In this document: one piece after another, positions 1 to 10,285 of the stretch
Position numbering within the stretch: position 1 is the stretch's first letter
Layout of the letters: every line of letters begins with the position of its first letter
Source: Poecilobothrus nobilitatus
Lineage: Eukaryota; Arthropoda; Insecta; Diptera; Dolichopodidae
DNA length: 64,000 nucleotides
Assembly: GCA_947095535.1 (NCBI GenBank)
Contig: OX352772.1
Coordinates: forward strand, 101,237,200 to 101,301,199
Direction of reading: 5' to 3'
Notes under the pieces: model-generated
What the model was told of the DNA's origin: nothing
The model's input: only the letters and a program-made list of their open reading frames with translations
Database searches by the model: none
Program-made: the position numbers and the translations under genes

Positions 1-38
1 GACTAAATGGTGAACTACCAAAATTATTGGACATAAGA

Positions 39-640
39 GGAAAGAAAAACCATTAATTAATTGTTATGTAAAACAAATATGAATAAAAAGAAAAAAACAG
101 GAGATCAAAATATCTAACGTGATATAGGTTTACTTCTTATTGATGTATACTTGGCTTAAGTAATAGGCGTATATGCAAAGTAGAAAGCAAAAATGGTTGA
201 TAAATGTAAAAAAAAAAAAACAAAAAAAGTTCGCAAGATACAATAATTTTAAAAGGTACAACGCATCTTTAAAATTCATAAAGAAAAAGTGCAAACAGAA
301 AAACTTCTGTCTACATAATGATCAAACCATTGAAAAAAATTATGCGTTTTTAAATGTACTATTTGTGTACTATTTTAGATGTACATTTTAACTATTTGTG
401 TTGTTTTTTTTTCGAACAGATTTATTTCCATGTTCAGAAAATTTTGATTTAACTAGAAATATTTTACAATTTTATAAAAATCTGAATTGAAAAATGTTTG
501 AAATCTAAGTCTGTATATAAATTTGAAAAGTTTTAATTTAATATTTTTTTCTTTTTAGAGATGAATATAGACATTAAAACAATTTTTACAGCACATCTGA
601 AACTGGTGCTGGTGAAACTGAAAAAACTTTCAATTTTTGA
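39..640 (+). mobile_element. Family C LINE, 5' leader and start of ORF1 (truncated copy)
   Basis: This stretch aligns by eye, nearly base for base, with 13689-14280, the start of the long family C element further right. It holds an AT-rich leader and then an ATG at 561 that begins with MNIDIKTIF, the same start as the copy at 14235. The ATG follows a pyrimidine-rich tract and AG, so a splice acceptor is possible but may be chance. Similarity stops near 640, just after a short duplication of GAAACTGGTG-like sequence. The rest of the element is missing and unrelated AT-rich sequence leads into a Polinton relic at 829. It is a dead 5' fragment. Confidence 0.7.
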
Positions 641-828
641 TGGAAATGACGGTAAGTCTCTGCTTAGACCTTCTATTTTAACACTGTCAATGTACTTTAC
701 AAGAAGATATTTCTTTTTGCTCTCCTTAAACATACATTTTATCAGCTGATTCTAAATAGTTTTTTAATATAGGTTTTATGTCTAAATACTCAAATAAACC
801 GTTATTCTATTTAAATCCATTTATATTA

Positions 829-1285
829 TTTTCGCAATACTGGTTATTATAATTTCCCACTGGACTAAGTTCTTCTGCGGGGTTTGGAGTGATATACAGT
901 AGGAATTAAACTTCCTTTTTCTAGTATACTCTTTTAGAAAATATTGCTTTTCATTTCCTCGTAAAGATTTGTAGGTCAACTACGAAAATTTGATTTTCAA
1001 TGTTGAAGGTTTACGGAAGAATATTCATTATAATAACTAAATTTACATTTATATTAACTTTGGCAAAACAGCTTTTCCTATAAATATAGGTTAGCAGAGT
1101 TAGTTTTTAACTAATACAACTATGCTGTTTCACCCATTTGTTACTTTTTATCGATGATATGATGTTAAATTCTCATGATAAGTATGTATGGGAGTTATTT
1201 ACTAAAGGGTCACATCATAGAAATTTATCTGTAATATTTGTAACACAAAATGTTTTTCGCAACAAGAATTTTATGTGCAAGAAAG
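829..1285 (+). pseudogene. Polinton/Maverick packaging ATPase relic, copy P1
   Basis: The readable core (1138-1260, no stop) contains FIDDMM, then LFTKGSHHRNLSV, then IFVTQN. These correspond to the Walker B segment and the downstream conserved segment of the FtsK/HerA-type (A32-like) DNA-packaging ATPase of Polinton/Maverick transposons. The same segment recurs at 10030-10285 and 18996-19603. Upstream sequence to 829 aligns with the copy at 18996 but has stops in all frames, and I could not locate Walker A. After TQNVF the frame runs into sequence unlike the ATPase, and that same unrelated junction is present in P2. No other Polinton gene (polymerase B, integrase, protease, capsid) was found in the window. 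Confidence 0.7.
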
Positions 1286-1705
1286 AGATGAAAAATCGTA
1301 AACAAAAGAGTGTTGCGAAAGTAGTAAGATGAAATTAAAATAGAATTAAATGTTTCATAATAAAAATTTTATATGCATTTTTTATATAAATTTTTATAAA
1401 ATATATATTTTTGAATTTAATAAAGTTTTTATGAAAATATTTATCGGAAAAACTGTAATAAGTTAAATAAAAAAAAAAAAGATACCTATGTTTGATTAAA
1501 AATAATTTATTAGTTTACATATGCTTAAGACCAAGTAATTTGGTTTTTAAATCAAATTGTTTTACAGTTTTATTAAAATTTTTTATAATATAATAAGTTC
1601 TTACTCTAATATAACTTAATAAAATAAGTTAAGTCTGATTTATCACAGCGCTTATAAGTAAAATAATTTTTTTAATTTTCATGTTATAGTTTAAATATAT
1701 GTTTA
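1286..1705. other. AT-rich spacer, no gene seen
   Basis: This interval is more than 80% A+T by eye. A short open frame runs on from the ATPase relic to a stop near 1330 but matches nothing I recognise. Composition changes sharply near 1706, where the GC-richer LOA element begins. Confidence 0.6.
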
Positions 1706-2016
1706 CCATCCTTGGTCGGCAAAAATCCCCAATCCAAACCCTCCTCGTGGTTGCCGACCGGAAATAATCACCAGGTAGGTGGTTAGGTACTAAGGGAAAG
1801 GTAAACTGAGTCTGTCTTTATGTATCGTATTACTGACACCTCGGTTTTTACCGGAACCATCGGATTGGGGTAAACCTGGGCCGGATTCAATGTGTTATAC
1901 GACCCGTGCCGATGATCAGCCTGGCTGGGGGCCCAGTCGCGAACGGAGTATTCGGAGTACCTGGCGACCCTCCGAATTAATTAGCCTTACCCTATGTATA
2001 CGAATCTCTGCATAGG
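1706..2016 (+). promoter_or_regulatory. LOA element 5' leader
   Basis: This is a GC-richer untranslated leader preceding ORF1. It contains a possible stem made of GGTCGGCAA near 1714 and TTGCCGACC near 1752, which are exact reverse complements. LINEs of this kind usually carry an internal promoter in the leader; no promoter motif could be proved here. The exact first base is uncertain by some tens of bases. Confidence 0.5.
1714..1760. repeat. Short inverted repeat at the LOA 5' end
   Basis: GGTCGGCAA and its reverse complement TTGCCGACC lie about 30 bases apart at the very start of the GC-rich element, so the transcript could fold into a 9 bp hairpin. Whether it has any role is unknown. Confidence 0.5.
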
Positions 2017-3251
2017 GTGGACCTTCCTTTTCTTCGTACTCGTGGGTTCAAATATGGAACAAAAAAAAAAAAAGATTCGAAAAAAGAGTTAGCCGGCACT
2101 TCCCAAAAGTCGGCAAGTAAAGCGACCAAACCGGGCACTGACAGTGCTAAGCGGTACGCAAATTGCGCCCGTCGAAACAAGCCTTTTTTGATAAACGGTC
2201 GGCTTATAAAATTATTGAGAGGTTAAGCTCTCTCAATAATGGTCAGTTATCTGAGGCACAAAGAAATTCCTTAGCCTGGGCCAAAATAGTAGTAGGCCAG
2301 GTAAAGCCCCAAGAAGGACAAATCCCAGGTTCATCGAAGGGCCTTATGTCCAAGAAACAGAGGTCACAAGATGAGCTACAGGGTAGTTCCAAAAAGGCTT
2401 GGTTGCTAGGGAGCAACCAGGTAACCAGGCCATTCAATGAAATTGCAAAGGATAGTTTAATTCTGGCAATCATTGATGAGGGGTTAGAGGATGGGGGTAT
2501 TTCTCCCAGTAACTGGAAGAAAGTTGCTGTTGCTTTAAACACAACTTTCTTCCAGGTACTGGAAGAAAACCCGGGACCACCACCCTCCTGTAGAGACGCT
2601 GGCTGGCATCAGGGCCACGTCAAATTGACTGCTTGTGCTGATCAGAGATCGGCAGATCTCTACAAGCAGGCGATAGGTAAGGTGGGAAGTCTGTGGCCAG
2701 GGGCCAAGCTCAAAGCCGTAAGCAGGGATGAAATCCCTAGCAGGCCAAGAGCTAGGGTATGGCTGCCGAGGGAACCTGCCGAAGCAGACACGATCATCAA
2801 AATGATGAAAGTGTCAAACCCCCAACTTCCAACTCACAATTGGAAGATTGCCAAACTAGGGGAAGTAGTAGGAGACAGGCGTTAGTCATTGTCAATAAGG
2901 ACTCCCTACAACCCCTAGCGAAAGCCAAAGGGGTCATAAATTACGGCTTCACAGCGGTTACACTGAAGGTGTATAAAAAGGATGAGGTGGAGGCCTCAAG
3001 GAGTATCGAGGAAGGCCCAAGTCAAGCCCAAGAGGCAGACTCTGACCGATCCGATGTCGTTGACGGAGCATCCTCTTCGGCTCCAAAGAGAGTGAATGAT
3101 GTCTAAAAGGCTGACGATGAAGAAGATCTACTTAGATCTGATTCCGACAGCTTTGATGATGCCAAAAGCTTCTCTGGACTTCGAGGATGAAGCTAACGCG
3201 ACGGTGGTGGAGATTAAGGATGGCTCAGGTAATGAAGCTACTCCAAATTAA
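2017..3251 (+). pseudogene. LOA ORF1 protein (DUF4780-like), frameshifted
   Basis: ORF1 can be followed through several frames. A basic N-terminus (from 2017, Lys-rich) shifts frame near 2165 and continues with a charged segment, then a DUF4780-like domain: an HVKLTACADQRSADL-like strand, then EIPSRPRARVWLPREP, then a HNWKIAKLG segment. Near 2880 the frame shifts again and continues with LVIVNKDSLQPLAKAKG and INYGFTAVTLKVYKKDE to 3106. A last shift carries an acidic tail to the stop at 3249-3251. LOA ORF1 proteins are thought to bind element RNA. At least three frameshifts make it non-functional. The stop overlaps the ORF2 start by 20 bases in another frame, a plausible native arrangement for reinitiation. 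Confidence 0.7.
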
Positions 3252-4232
3252 TCTCCATCATTCCAAAGCGGCTTCTGCCGCGCTTGAATCCGCCTCAGGA
3301 AAACGGGCGAGGATATTATCTTGATCCAAGAGCCGTGGGTGATAAAAAAACAGGTTCATGTACTCAAGATACCAGGGTACACGTTGTTGTACAATAAAGA
3401 GGTATGCAGACCTAGAGCGTGCATACTTGCTAAAAATACATTAAATTTAACTTTTATGTATAATTACAGTGATGCTGATCTGGTCGCGGCGAGCCTAAAG
3501 CTAAAAAACTTAAGGCTCTGGGTTGTTGCGGCGTATCTTCCTCACGACTCGCAGGATCCACTCCCTCCATCCAATCTGGCAGGGTTGATAGCGGATGCTA
3601 GGAGGATGAACATTGGGGTCATCATAAGTTGCGACGCCAATGCTCACCATGACATCTGGGGTAGTTCGGATACCAACGAAAGAGGTGAGTCACTTTTTGA
3701 TTACTTTTTAAGTACTAAACTTCTTATCTGTAACATTGGCAGGGAACCTACCTTTGTTACTAGTAATAGGCAAGAAGTCCTAGACATAACCTTAGTCTCG
3801 GACTTCATTTATTCTAAAATAAACTCATGGAAAGTTTCTGATGAGCATTCCTTTTCAGATCACAGATACCTTGAGTTCAGTCTGGACGAAAGTCCTCCAA
3901 CAAAGTCAATCTATAGAAATCCTAAGAGAACTGACTGGAACAAATATAGGGAGCACTTAAAGTCAACGCTTCCCTCCTTAACACCTGAAATTCCTAAAAA
4001 TATCCAGGATCTAAATAGCCTAGTAAACGTTTTTACTAAGGCCTGCAATAAGTCCTTAGAGCATTCATGTCCTATCAGTAAACCTAGGGGTAAACCTAAA
4101 CCACCTTGGTGGAATGATGAAATCAAAGCTCTAAGGAAAGATAGTAGGAGGGCTTTTAATAATGCCAAAAAAACAAATGTAATACAGGACTGGAACTCTT
4201 ATAAAACAGCTCTTAGTCAAAAAAGCACTTAA
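3232..4232 (+). pseudogene. LOA ORF2, endonuclease part (APE-type)
   Basis: ORF2 starts at ATG 3232 with KLLQINLHHSKAAS, the usual opening strand of an APE-type endonuclease. A frameshift near 3295 leads into the frame carrying EDIILIQEPWV, in which the catalytic Glu lies. Further motifs are ISCDANAHHDIWGS (D and N of the catalytic core) near 3630 and SDHRYLEF (catalytic D and H) near 3860. The end holds WWNDEIKALRKDSRRA, typical of the endonuclease-to-RT linker. The frame closes at 4232, where a shift of one base near 4210 would restore VKKALKKAKRDTWR and join the RT part. This enzyme would nick target DNA for target-primed reverse transcription; here it is broken. Confidence 0.8.
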
Positions 4233-6645
4233 AAAGGCGAAACGAGATACCTGGAGACTATTCTGCGGAGGTATAGAGAACGTCTCCGAGGCATCTAGAC
4301 TTAGGATAATTCTATCGACAAACCCCATGGTACCCAGTCTTCTTAAAAAAGAGGATGGCAGCTGGGCTACCACAAGCGAGGAGTCGTTGGAATTACTTTT
4401 AAAAACCTACTTTCCTGGGTGCTCAAGTAACAGCTCAGAGGTGGCTTGTCTTCTGAATCCTCTCCCTACTATTTCAGAGGTGGTGGTTACAGGGGACAAA
4501 CTACAATGGGCTATAGATAGTTTCAAACCATTCAAGTCAAGCGGACCGGATGGACCGGACCCTATAAGCCTGTCATCCTTCCTTCTAAAAACCTTAGAAA
4601 GATTGATCGACATCCATATCCGCTGCAACTTAGATAAAAATCTGTTGTCAGCCTCTCAACATGCTTACTGTAAAGGAAAGTCAGTGGATACTGCACTTCA
4701 CACTTTGACAAGCTCGATTGAAAGATCTTTAAATTGCAAAGAGTATACTCTTGCAGCTTTTATAGACATTGAGGGAGCGTTTAATAACGTCAATCAGGCA
4801 GCAATTGTGGACGCACTCATAAGCCTAGGAGTTGAACCGGAGCTAAGAGCACTGATAGCTAATATGCTAAATAGCAGGGCCATCAGTGCCAACTTTGGCA
4901 ACGCTTCAGCAAAAAGGTTTGTGAAAAGAGGGACTCCGCAAAGAGGGGTGCTATCTCCCCTTCTTTGGAATATGGTAGTAAATAAACTGCTTAAAATCCT
5001 GGAAGAGGTGGGCTGCACAACTATCGCCTATGCGGACGATATTGCTGTCGTGGTCAGTGGCAAGTTTCCAGACAGTCTCAGGGACGTTTTGCAACTTGCA
5101 CTAAACAAAATCACAATATGGGCTACAGACTGTGGACTGTCAGTAAATCCACAGAAAACAGAACTGGTCCTTTTTACAAGGAAATATAAAATTCCTAAAA
5201 TAAAACCGCCTTCGTCAAATGGCTGCACTCTTGCCTTTAGCGAAACGGCGAAATTTCTGGGTCTAACTCTAGACAGGAAGTTAAGCTGGAAAGCTAACAT
5301 CTTAGAAAGAGTGAAGAAGGCCTCAATAGCACTCTACTCGTGTAAAACAGCCATTGGTAGGAAATGGGGGCTTCAGCCATACATGACTTACTGGCTATAC
5401 ACATCCGTAGTAAGACCCATTCTTATGTACGGAGTCCTAGTATGGTGGAAGGCTATCGATAAAGAGGTCAACCGCAAAGCAATCGCTAGGGTCCAAAGAA
5501 CTGCCACACTATGTATTAGTGGCTCTTTAATAACAACCCCTTCTGCGGCATTAGACATCATGCTTAATCTGATGCCTGTAGAATATTATAGTAAATTTGC
5601 AGCTGCAAACACAGCTGTGAGATTAAAAGCTATATCCCAGTTGATCAATTCACGAGAAGGTCACTCGGATATCATAAACCAATTCAAGTCCACTCCCGCC
5701 TTGGTGGACTACACGTCCCCCACTTACTTCTTCGGGAAATCTCATGTGACGAGCATACCAAGCCGTGAGAGTTGGAGCTCGAACACAGTGATGACCTTCG
5801 AAGGAGTACAATTCTACACGGATGGTTCAAAAATGAACAGCAGTGTAGGATGCGGGGTCTTCTCAGATAATCTGAATATCAGTCATAATTTCCGATTACC
5901 AGACCATTGTAGCGTCTTCCAAGCGGAAATTATGGCAATTCAAGAAGCCTTGATCCTACTGAATAGAAGCTTTTTGACTGTGAAGCAAGTACGTATTCTG
6001 TCAGACAGTCATGCTGCGTTAAAATCTCTGGAATCAACATGCACAACCTCGAAGACTGTAATAAACTGCCGAAAACTTCTTAACGAGATGGCCAGGCAGT
6101 TTAGCATTCAGCTTTGCTGGATACCAGGTCATCGAGGTATTCCGGGAAATGAAAAAGCTGATGAACTCGCAAGAATTGGTACAACCTTACAAGTTCTGTC
6201 GGATAGGGCAGGACTAGGGGTACCTCTATCCACAAGCAAAACGTTATTTCGTAAGGAAATAACGGATATGGTAAATTACAAATGGTCAAACTTAACCTCG
6301 TGTAATATCACAAGATTGATATGGCCCAAAACCGATTTAAGACGATCCAATGATCTGCTTTCTCTCAAAAGGGCAGACATTAGAATGGCAATAGGTATAA
6401 TCACCGGTCACTGTCTAATAGGGAAGCATGCCAGAAGACTTGGCTTATCCGCAAGTGACTATTGTAGAGCCTGCAAGGATGAAGAAGAGGAGGAAACTAC
6501 TCTTCATCTCCTTTGCACATGCCCGGCCTTGTCGGCAAGAAGGAATACCCATTTGGGGCAATATCTCTTCGACAGCCTTAGCGACCTGTCAGGTAAAAAT
6601 GTGAAGAGTATTCCTCGCTTAGCAAAAAGCTCAAATTGGTTTTAA
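4210..6645 (+). pseudogene. LOA ORF2, reverse transcriptase, RNase H and zinc knuckle
   Basis: From 4327 the frame is open for 772 codons. RT motif A is FIDIEGAFNN (about residue 145), motif B GTPQRGVLSPLLWN (about 202) and motif C AYADDIAVV (about 235), so both catalytic Asp pairs are present. Thumb and connection follow. RNase H begins near residue 496 with FYTDGSKMNSS, then QAEIMAIQEAL, then ILSDSHAAL, and ends with IPGHRGIPGNEKADELA; the D, E, D and final D are all visible. Near residue 714 comes CRACKD...HLLCTC, a CCHC-like knuckle. The fault lies near 4540-4575: SGPDG is followed directly by PISLSSFLLKTLERL, so the roughly 60 residues of RT motifs 0 to 2 are missing. Confidence 0.85.
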
Positions 6646-6715
6646 CGAGTGGGATAGAAAAGCTTCCATGTGGTATCACAATTGACCAAATACGGTCTAA
6701 GTGTGCCTTTTTGGC

Positions 6716-6750
6716 AGCCACCTTAACCTAACCTTAACCTAACCTTAACA
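6716..6750 (+). repeat. CCTTAACCTAA tail repeats at the LOA 3' end
   Basis: The element ends in about two and a half copies of the 11-base unit CCTTAACCTAA instead of a poly(A). On the other strand this reads TTAGGTTAAGG, which resembles insect telomeric TTAGG. LINEs of the I/LOA group commonly end in short tandem repeats, so it is most simply the native 3' terminus. Confidence 0.75.
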
Positions 6751-7137
6751 TCCTTTATCAAATAAAATTAAAAAAAATATTTGTTTCAAAAATTCTACAT
6801 AAAATCTTTAAATTTACACGAATATATATATGTAATTGTAAGTAAAAATTTAGGTATACATAAATAATATGCCGTCTTCTCTTATTTTCTCAATTAAATT
6901 TCATATACAGAAAACTTAAAGGAAGTATAGCAGTTTTTACTTCTTTTAACTAATAGATTTTGTTTTGGTAATATGGTAATATGGTAAAAATTGGATTAAG
7001 TTTACGTAAATGAAGAGTTTAATTACTTATTAATTTAACAATAGATATATACTTTGATAAATATTAACCAATATTTAACTGCATGTTAATATGCATATAT
7101 ATTATAGAATTAACAAAAGTTTGGCATTTTTATATAA
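6751..7137. other. AT-rich spacer, no gene seen
   Basis: This is AT-rich unique-looking sequence with short runs such as a doubled TAATATGG near 6970. No coding sequence or recognised repeat was found. Confidence 0.6.
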
Positions 7138-7690
7138 AACGAGCAAGAGTGCAGGAGAGTAGAGTACATCAACTCTGGGATACCCTTATGATCGTAATAT
7201 ATCCTGTTTCTATATAACTTTATCATCTTCTAAACAATTTCATATGTTTTGTTACCGACGTTATAACTACCGAGATATATTTATGTAAATTGTGGAGTTG
7301 TATGACAGCTAAAAATGTTGTATGGCAGCTACCCGAACCTGTCGTCCCGGCATAACCAGGTGTTGTCGCTATTATACAGGTGTTGTCGCCATTAAACTTA
7401 AACATCATTTGCAATATTGCAGATGCTTACCTTCATTAAGTTCCATGAGATGCAAGAACCCTGAACCGACTGCTCTAAACCAACCAAAGTTTACAAAAGT
7501 TAATGGCATGTAACTCGACACCTCTTTACAAAATTCCAGATACCTAGCTTCAATAGACACTGAATTATTCTCATTTAAACGGAGAAGTTGTATGGCAGCT
7601 ACCCGAACCCGTCGCACCACCACAACCAAATTTTACAGAAGATGTTGCCATAAAACTTGATCATTATTTGCAAGATTTCAGACGCCTAGC
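7138..7690 (-). mobile_element. Family B repeat, minus-oriented copy B1
   Basis: Read on the minus strand this matches the best family B copy at 36849-38146. It has the same terminal block (AGAGTTGA, then a CTCT-rich end before CGTT) at its left edge and internal modules with GTAGCTGCCATACAACTT. It lacks the 5' end and meets a plus-oriented copy at about 7690. No protein-coding capacity is evident. Confidence 0.65.
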
Positions 7691-7975
7691 TTCATTAAAA
7701 TCCAACTATGTTCAAGGGTATAATAAATTTTCCATTACGTTTGTGACACCTTAAAGTAGTCTAGCTAGATATCGTGTTAAGGGTATGAATCGGCTCATAA
7801 TCGCATTCTGAGTCGATTAAGCCATCTACGTCCGTCCACACGATAATCGACAAATAAAGGAGCTACGATGCTGCAATTTTTTTTACGTCAATTTTGGAAA
7901 ATGATCAGTTTTCCAATCTAAATCCAGCTTTCTCGGCCGGCGGGTTCAAGTAGCTGCCATACAACTTCTCTTTTT
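7691..7975 (+). mobile_element. Family B repeat, plus-oriented 5' fragment B2
   Basis: This begins with ATGTTCAAGGGTATAATAAA, the family B 5' region, then the TTTGTGACACCTTAAAG block, a CATTCTGAGTCGATTAAGCC block and a GTAGCTGCCATACAACTTCT module, after which it stops at the poly(T) of family C copy C1. It lies head to head with B1, so modules of the two can pair. Confidence 0.65.
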
Positions 7976-10015
7976 TTTTTTCTTTATTAGTTTTTATTTC
8001 ATTTTTTTTTTTTTTTTACAATATTTCATTAATTTAAGTCTTAAAATATAATATAATCTATAATCAGGTAAATATCATTGCAAAATATGTTTAAATTTCC
8101 AAATTAAAAATTTTAACAAAATATAAAAAATAAAAAAAAAAATAAAATAATTTATTTACGATCTAAGCATTCGCTGTTCTGGTCAAATATTGTATAATTG
8201 GTATTAAATTAAATAGTGTCAAAACCTATATACCTTATATTAAAAAAAAGTTATTTTAGTTTCACAATAATTAAACTTCATTTCTTGTTTTATATATTAT
8301 TTGTTATATATTTTTTAATTTCCTTCTTAAAATGTGCAATATTTATTATACTTTTTAATTCACTTGGTAATTCATTATATATTTTTACACAGTTATATAA
8401 GCAGTTGTTATTTTGATTATTTGTTTTAAATAAAACTAAATAAAAGTTCGCCTTGTTTCTGGTATTATAATTGTGTATTTCATAATTTCTGTTTATGGTG
8501 AAATTAGGTTTAATATAGTCATTTACAATTTTGAAACCAATCATATACAATTCACGTTTACAAATACACCTGAAACTAATATATTTATCTGAATATAACA
8601 TATTCGTAGGGTGGCTAATTGGGTAATGATGGATTACCTTGATAGATTTTTTATGAAGCACATTTAGTTTATTAAGCGTATTCTATTGTGCTTCACTCCA
8701 AATTGGGTTTAAATACGTTATATTTAATAGCATGTATGAGGAGTAGATTACTTATAACGTTTGACTATGTTCTAAGTAGCCTTACAATAAAAATGTAAGG
8801 GATAATTTTTTTTACTACCAAATTTATATGATCTTCCCATTTTAGTTTACTATCTAATATTAAACCTAAATAGTTAAATGATGGTACTACTTAAATACTT
8901 TTACTATTGTAAAAAAAGTTTTGGTTGTTGAAATTTTTATTTCCGAATATTATTTTAGTTTTTTTTATATTTAGTAAGAAACAATGTTTACCAAGCCATT
9001 CATCAATGATTTTAAAATCCTCTTCAATAGAATATTTAGTTTCAATTTCACTGTCTGTTGCATATTTCAAAACAATGTCATCCTTATAGATTTGGATAGC
9101 CCCTTTTAAGTTTAAATTAGCTATATCGTTTATATATATTTTAAACAAATCCGGCCCTAGATAGAGCTTTGTGGAATCCTTTTTTTGATTGTTTTTGGTT
9201 GACTGAGAACTCCATTTATTTTAACTTTTTGTTTTCGATTGTCTAAACAACTTTTGAAAAAAGAAATTTGTTCTGTCGTGAGATTCATTTAAGTAAGTTT
9301 TAATAAAAGGATTTTGTGATCCACGCAGTCAAAAGCTTTTTATAAGTCAATAAAAACACATGCAACATATTTTTTTTTGTCTAAATTTTTTGTGATGAAG
9401 TTAGACTTAAACACGCAGTTGTTGCGTTAGAATTCTGCTCAAATCCATATTGTTCATTGTGCAGAATTTTATTATTTACGACGAATAAGTTTAAGCGATT
9501 TTTAATGACAATTTCAAAAATTTTTGATAATGCGCTTAGGACAGAAACAGGATGATAGTTTGACCGATTTGTTACTTCGCCATTTTTGAAAATAGGGGTA
9601 ATAATAGCGGTTTTAAGAGAATCCGGGAAAGAGTTTGTTTGAAATGATTGTTCGTACAAATTTTTCAGATGTAAATCATTAGGATATTTTTTTTCAAATT
9701 TAAAACAGGAATTTCGAATTTTCATTTTAGCTAATATTTCATTTGTCATCCATTCATGCTTTTTATTTTTATCTCTTACTGGTACATTTTTCATATTTTT
9801 TGTTATTAAACTAGTTAACTCATAAACTATTTCATTTAAATTATTGTAAGTAGTAAGTTATCATATCATACCATATCATATTCTTAGTTATATTTTCGTA
9901 GTTAATATTTATAATATTCCCTAATATTGGCTTTTGATCCATACTTATAAAGAATAATTGGTGATCAGAGATAGTAGTGTCCAAAATATGTCCAAAAACA
10001 AAAAAAGTTCGCTAG
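7976..10015 (-). mobile_element. Family C LINE copy C1, minus strand, 3' part
   Basis: C1 is a minus-strand LINE copy whose 3' end is marked by the T-rich tract at about 7976-8018, a poly(A) tail on its own strand. It runs from a 3' UTR (8018-8290) through the C-terminal region and reverse transcriptase to a scrap of endonuclease sequence near 10010. It closely resembles C2 (10286-12820) but has lost about 470 bases equivalent to 11645-12112. The right edge abuts the Polinton relic P2. Confidence 0.75.
8290..9794 (-). pseudogene. Family C ORF2 reverse transcriptase relic, copy C1
   Basis: Read from right to left, the fragments are: an endonuclease-to-RT linker (HEWMTNEILAKMKIRNSC), a deletion junction (LYEQ directly followed by SFQTNSFPDSLKTAI), RT motifs 1-2 (NYHPVSVLSALSKIFE), a QYGFEQ block, motif A region near 9310-9370, and motif C at about 9060-9090 where the usual YADD reads YKDD. 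Downstream are LLNIKKTKIIF and a C-terminal block with HNYNTRNKANFYL and ELPSELKS. This C-terminal pattern is common in Jockey/CR1-group LINEs. Frameshifts and the deletion make it a pseudogene. The enzyme would have copied element RNA into the genome. Confidence 0.75.
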
Positions 10016-10029
10016 TTTGTAATGGTAGA

Positions 10030-10285
10030 TTATAGTAACTAAATTTACATTTATATTAACTTTGGCAAAACAGCTCTTCCTATAAATATAGGTTAGCAGA
10101 GTTAGTTTTTAACTAATACAACTATGCTGTTTCACCCATTTATTACTTATTATCGATGATATGATGTTAAATTCTCATGATAAGTATGTATGGGAGTTAT
10201 TTACTAGATGGTCACATCATAGAAATTTATCTGTAATATTTGTAACACAAAAGGTTTTTCGCAATAAGAATTTTATGTGCAAGAA
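10030..10285 (+). pseudogene. Polinton ATPase relic, copy P2
   Basis: P2 carries the same segment as P1 (829-1285), starting inside it at an AACTAAATTTACATTTATATT block. It has the ATCGATGATATGATG Walker B region (IDDMM), a GSHHRNLSV segment near 10210 with the preceding TKG changed, and then the same shared junction ending in TTTTATGTGCAAGAAA. It is sandwiched between minus-strand family C copies C1 and C2. Confidence 0.65.

Larger units (their letters stand above)
1706..6750 (+). mobile_element. LOA-clade non-LTR retrotransposon, near full length, defective
   Basis: The element stands out by its higher GC content against the AT-rich flanks. It has a leader (about 1706-2016), ORF1 (2017-3251), ORF2 (3232-6645) encoding endonuclease, reverse transcriptase, RNase H and a C-terminal zinc knuckle, and a short 3' tail ending in CCTTAACCTAA repeats. 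The ORF order, the DUF4780-like ORF1 domain and the presence of RNase H fit the LOA clade of the I group. Each ORF is broken by frameshifts, and the reverse transcriptase has lost part of its fingers. Target-site duplications were not resolved. Confidence 0.85.

Noticed and set aside
173..391. Lys-rich frame in the left-hand leader as a small basic protein
   Set aside because: It lies in the family C leader; the matching leader at 13.8 kb has indels of other than three bases here, so the frame is not kept.
6716..6750. A true interstitial telomere
   Set aside because: Only about two and a half units, located precisely at the 3' end of a LINE, so it is better explained as the element tail.
7138..7975. 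A DNA transposon with terminal inverted repeats
   Set aside because: The inverted symmetry comes from two head-to-head family B fragments, not from the ends of one element.
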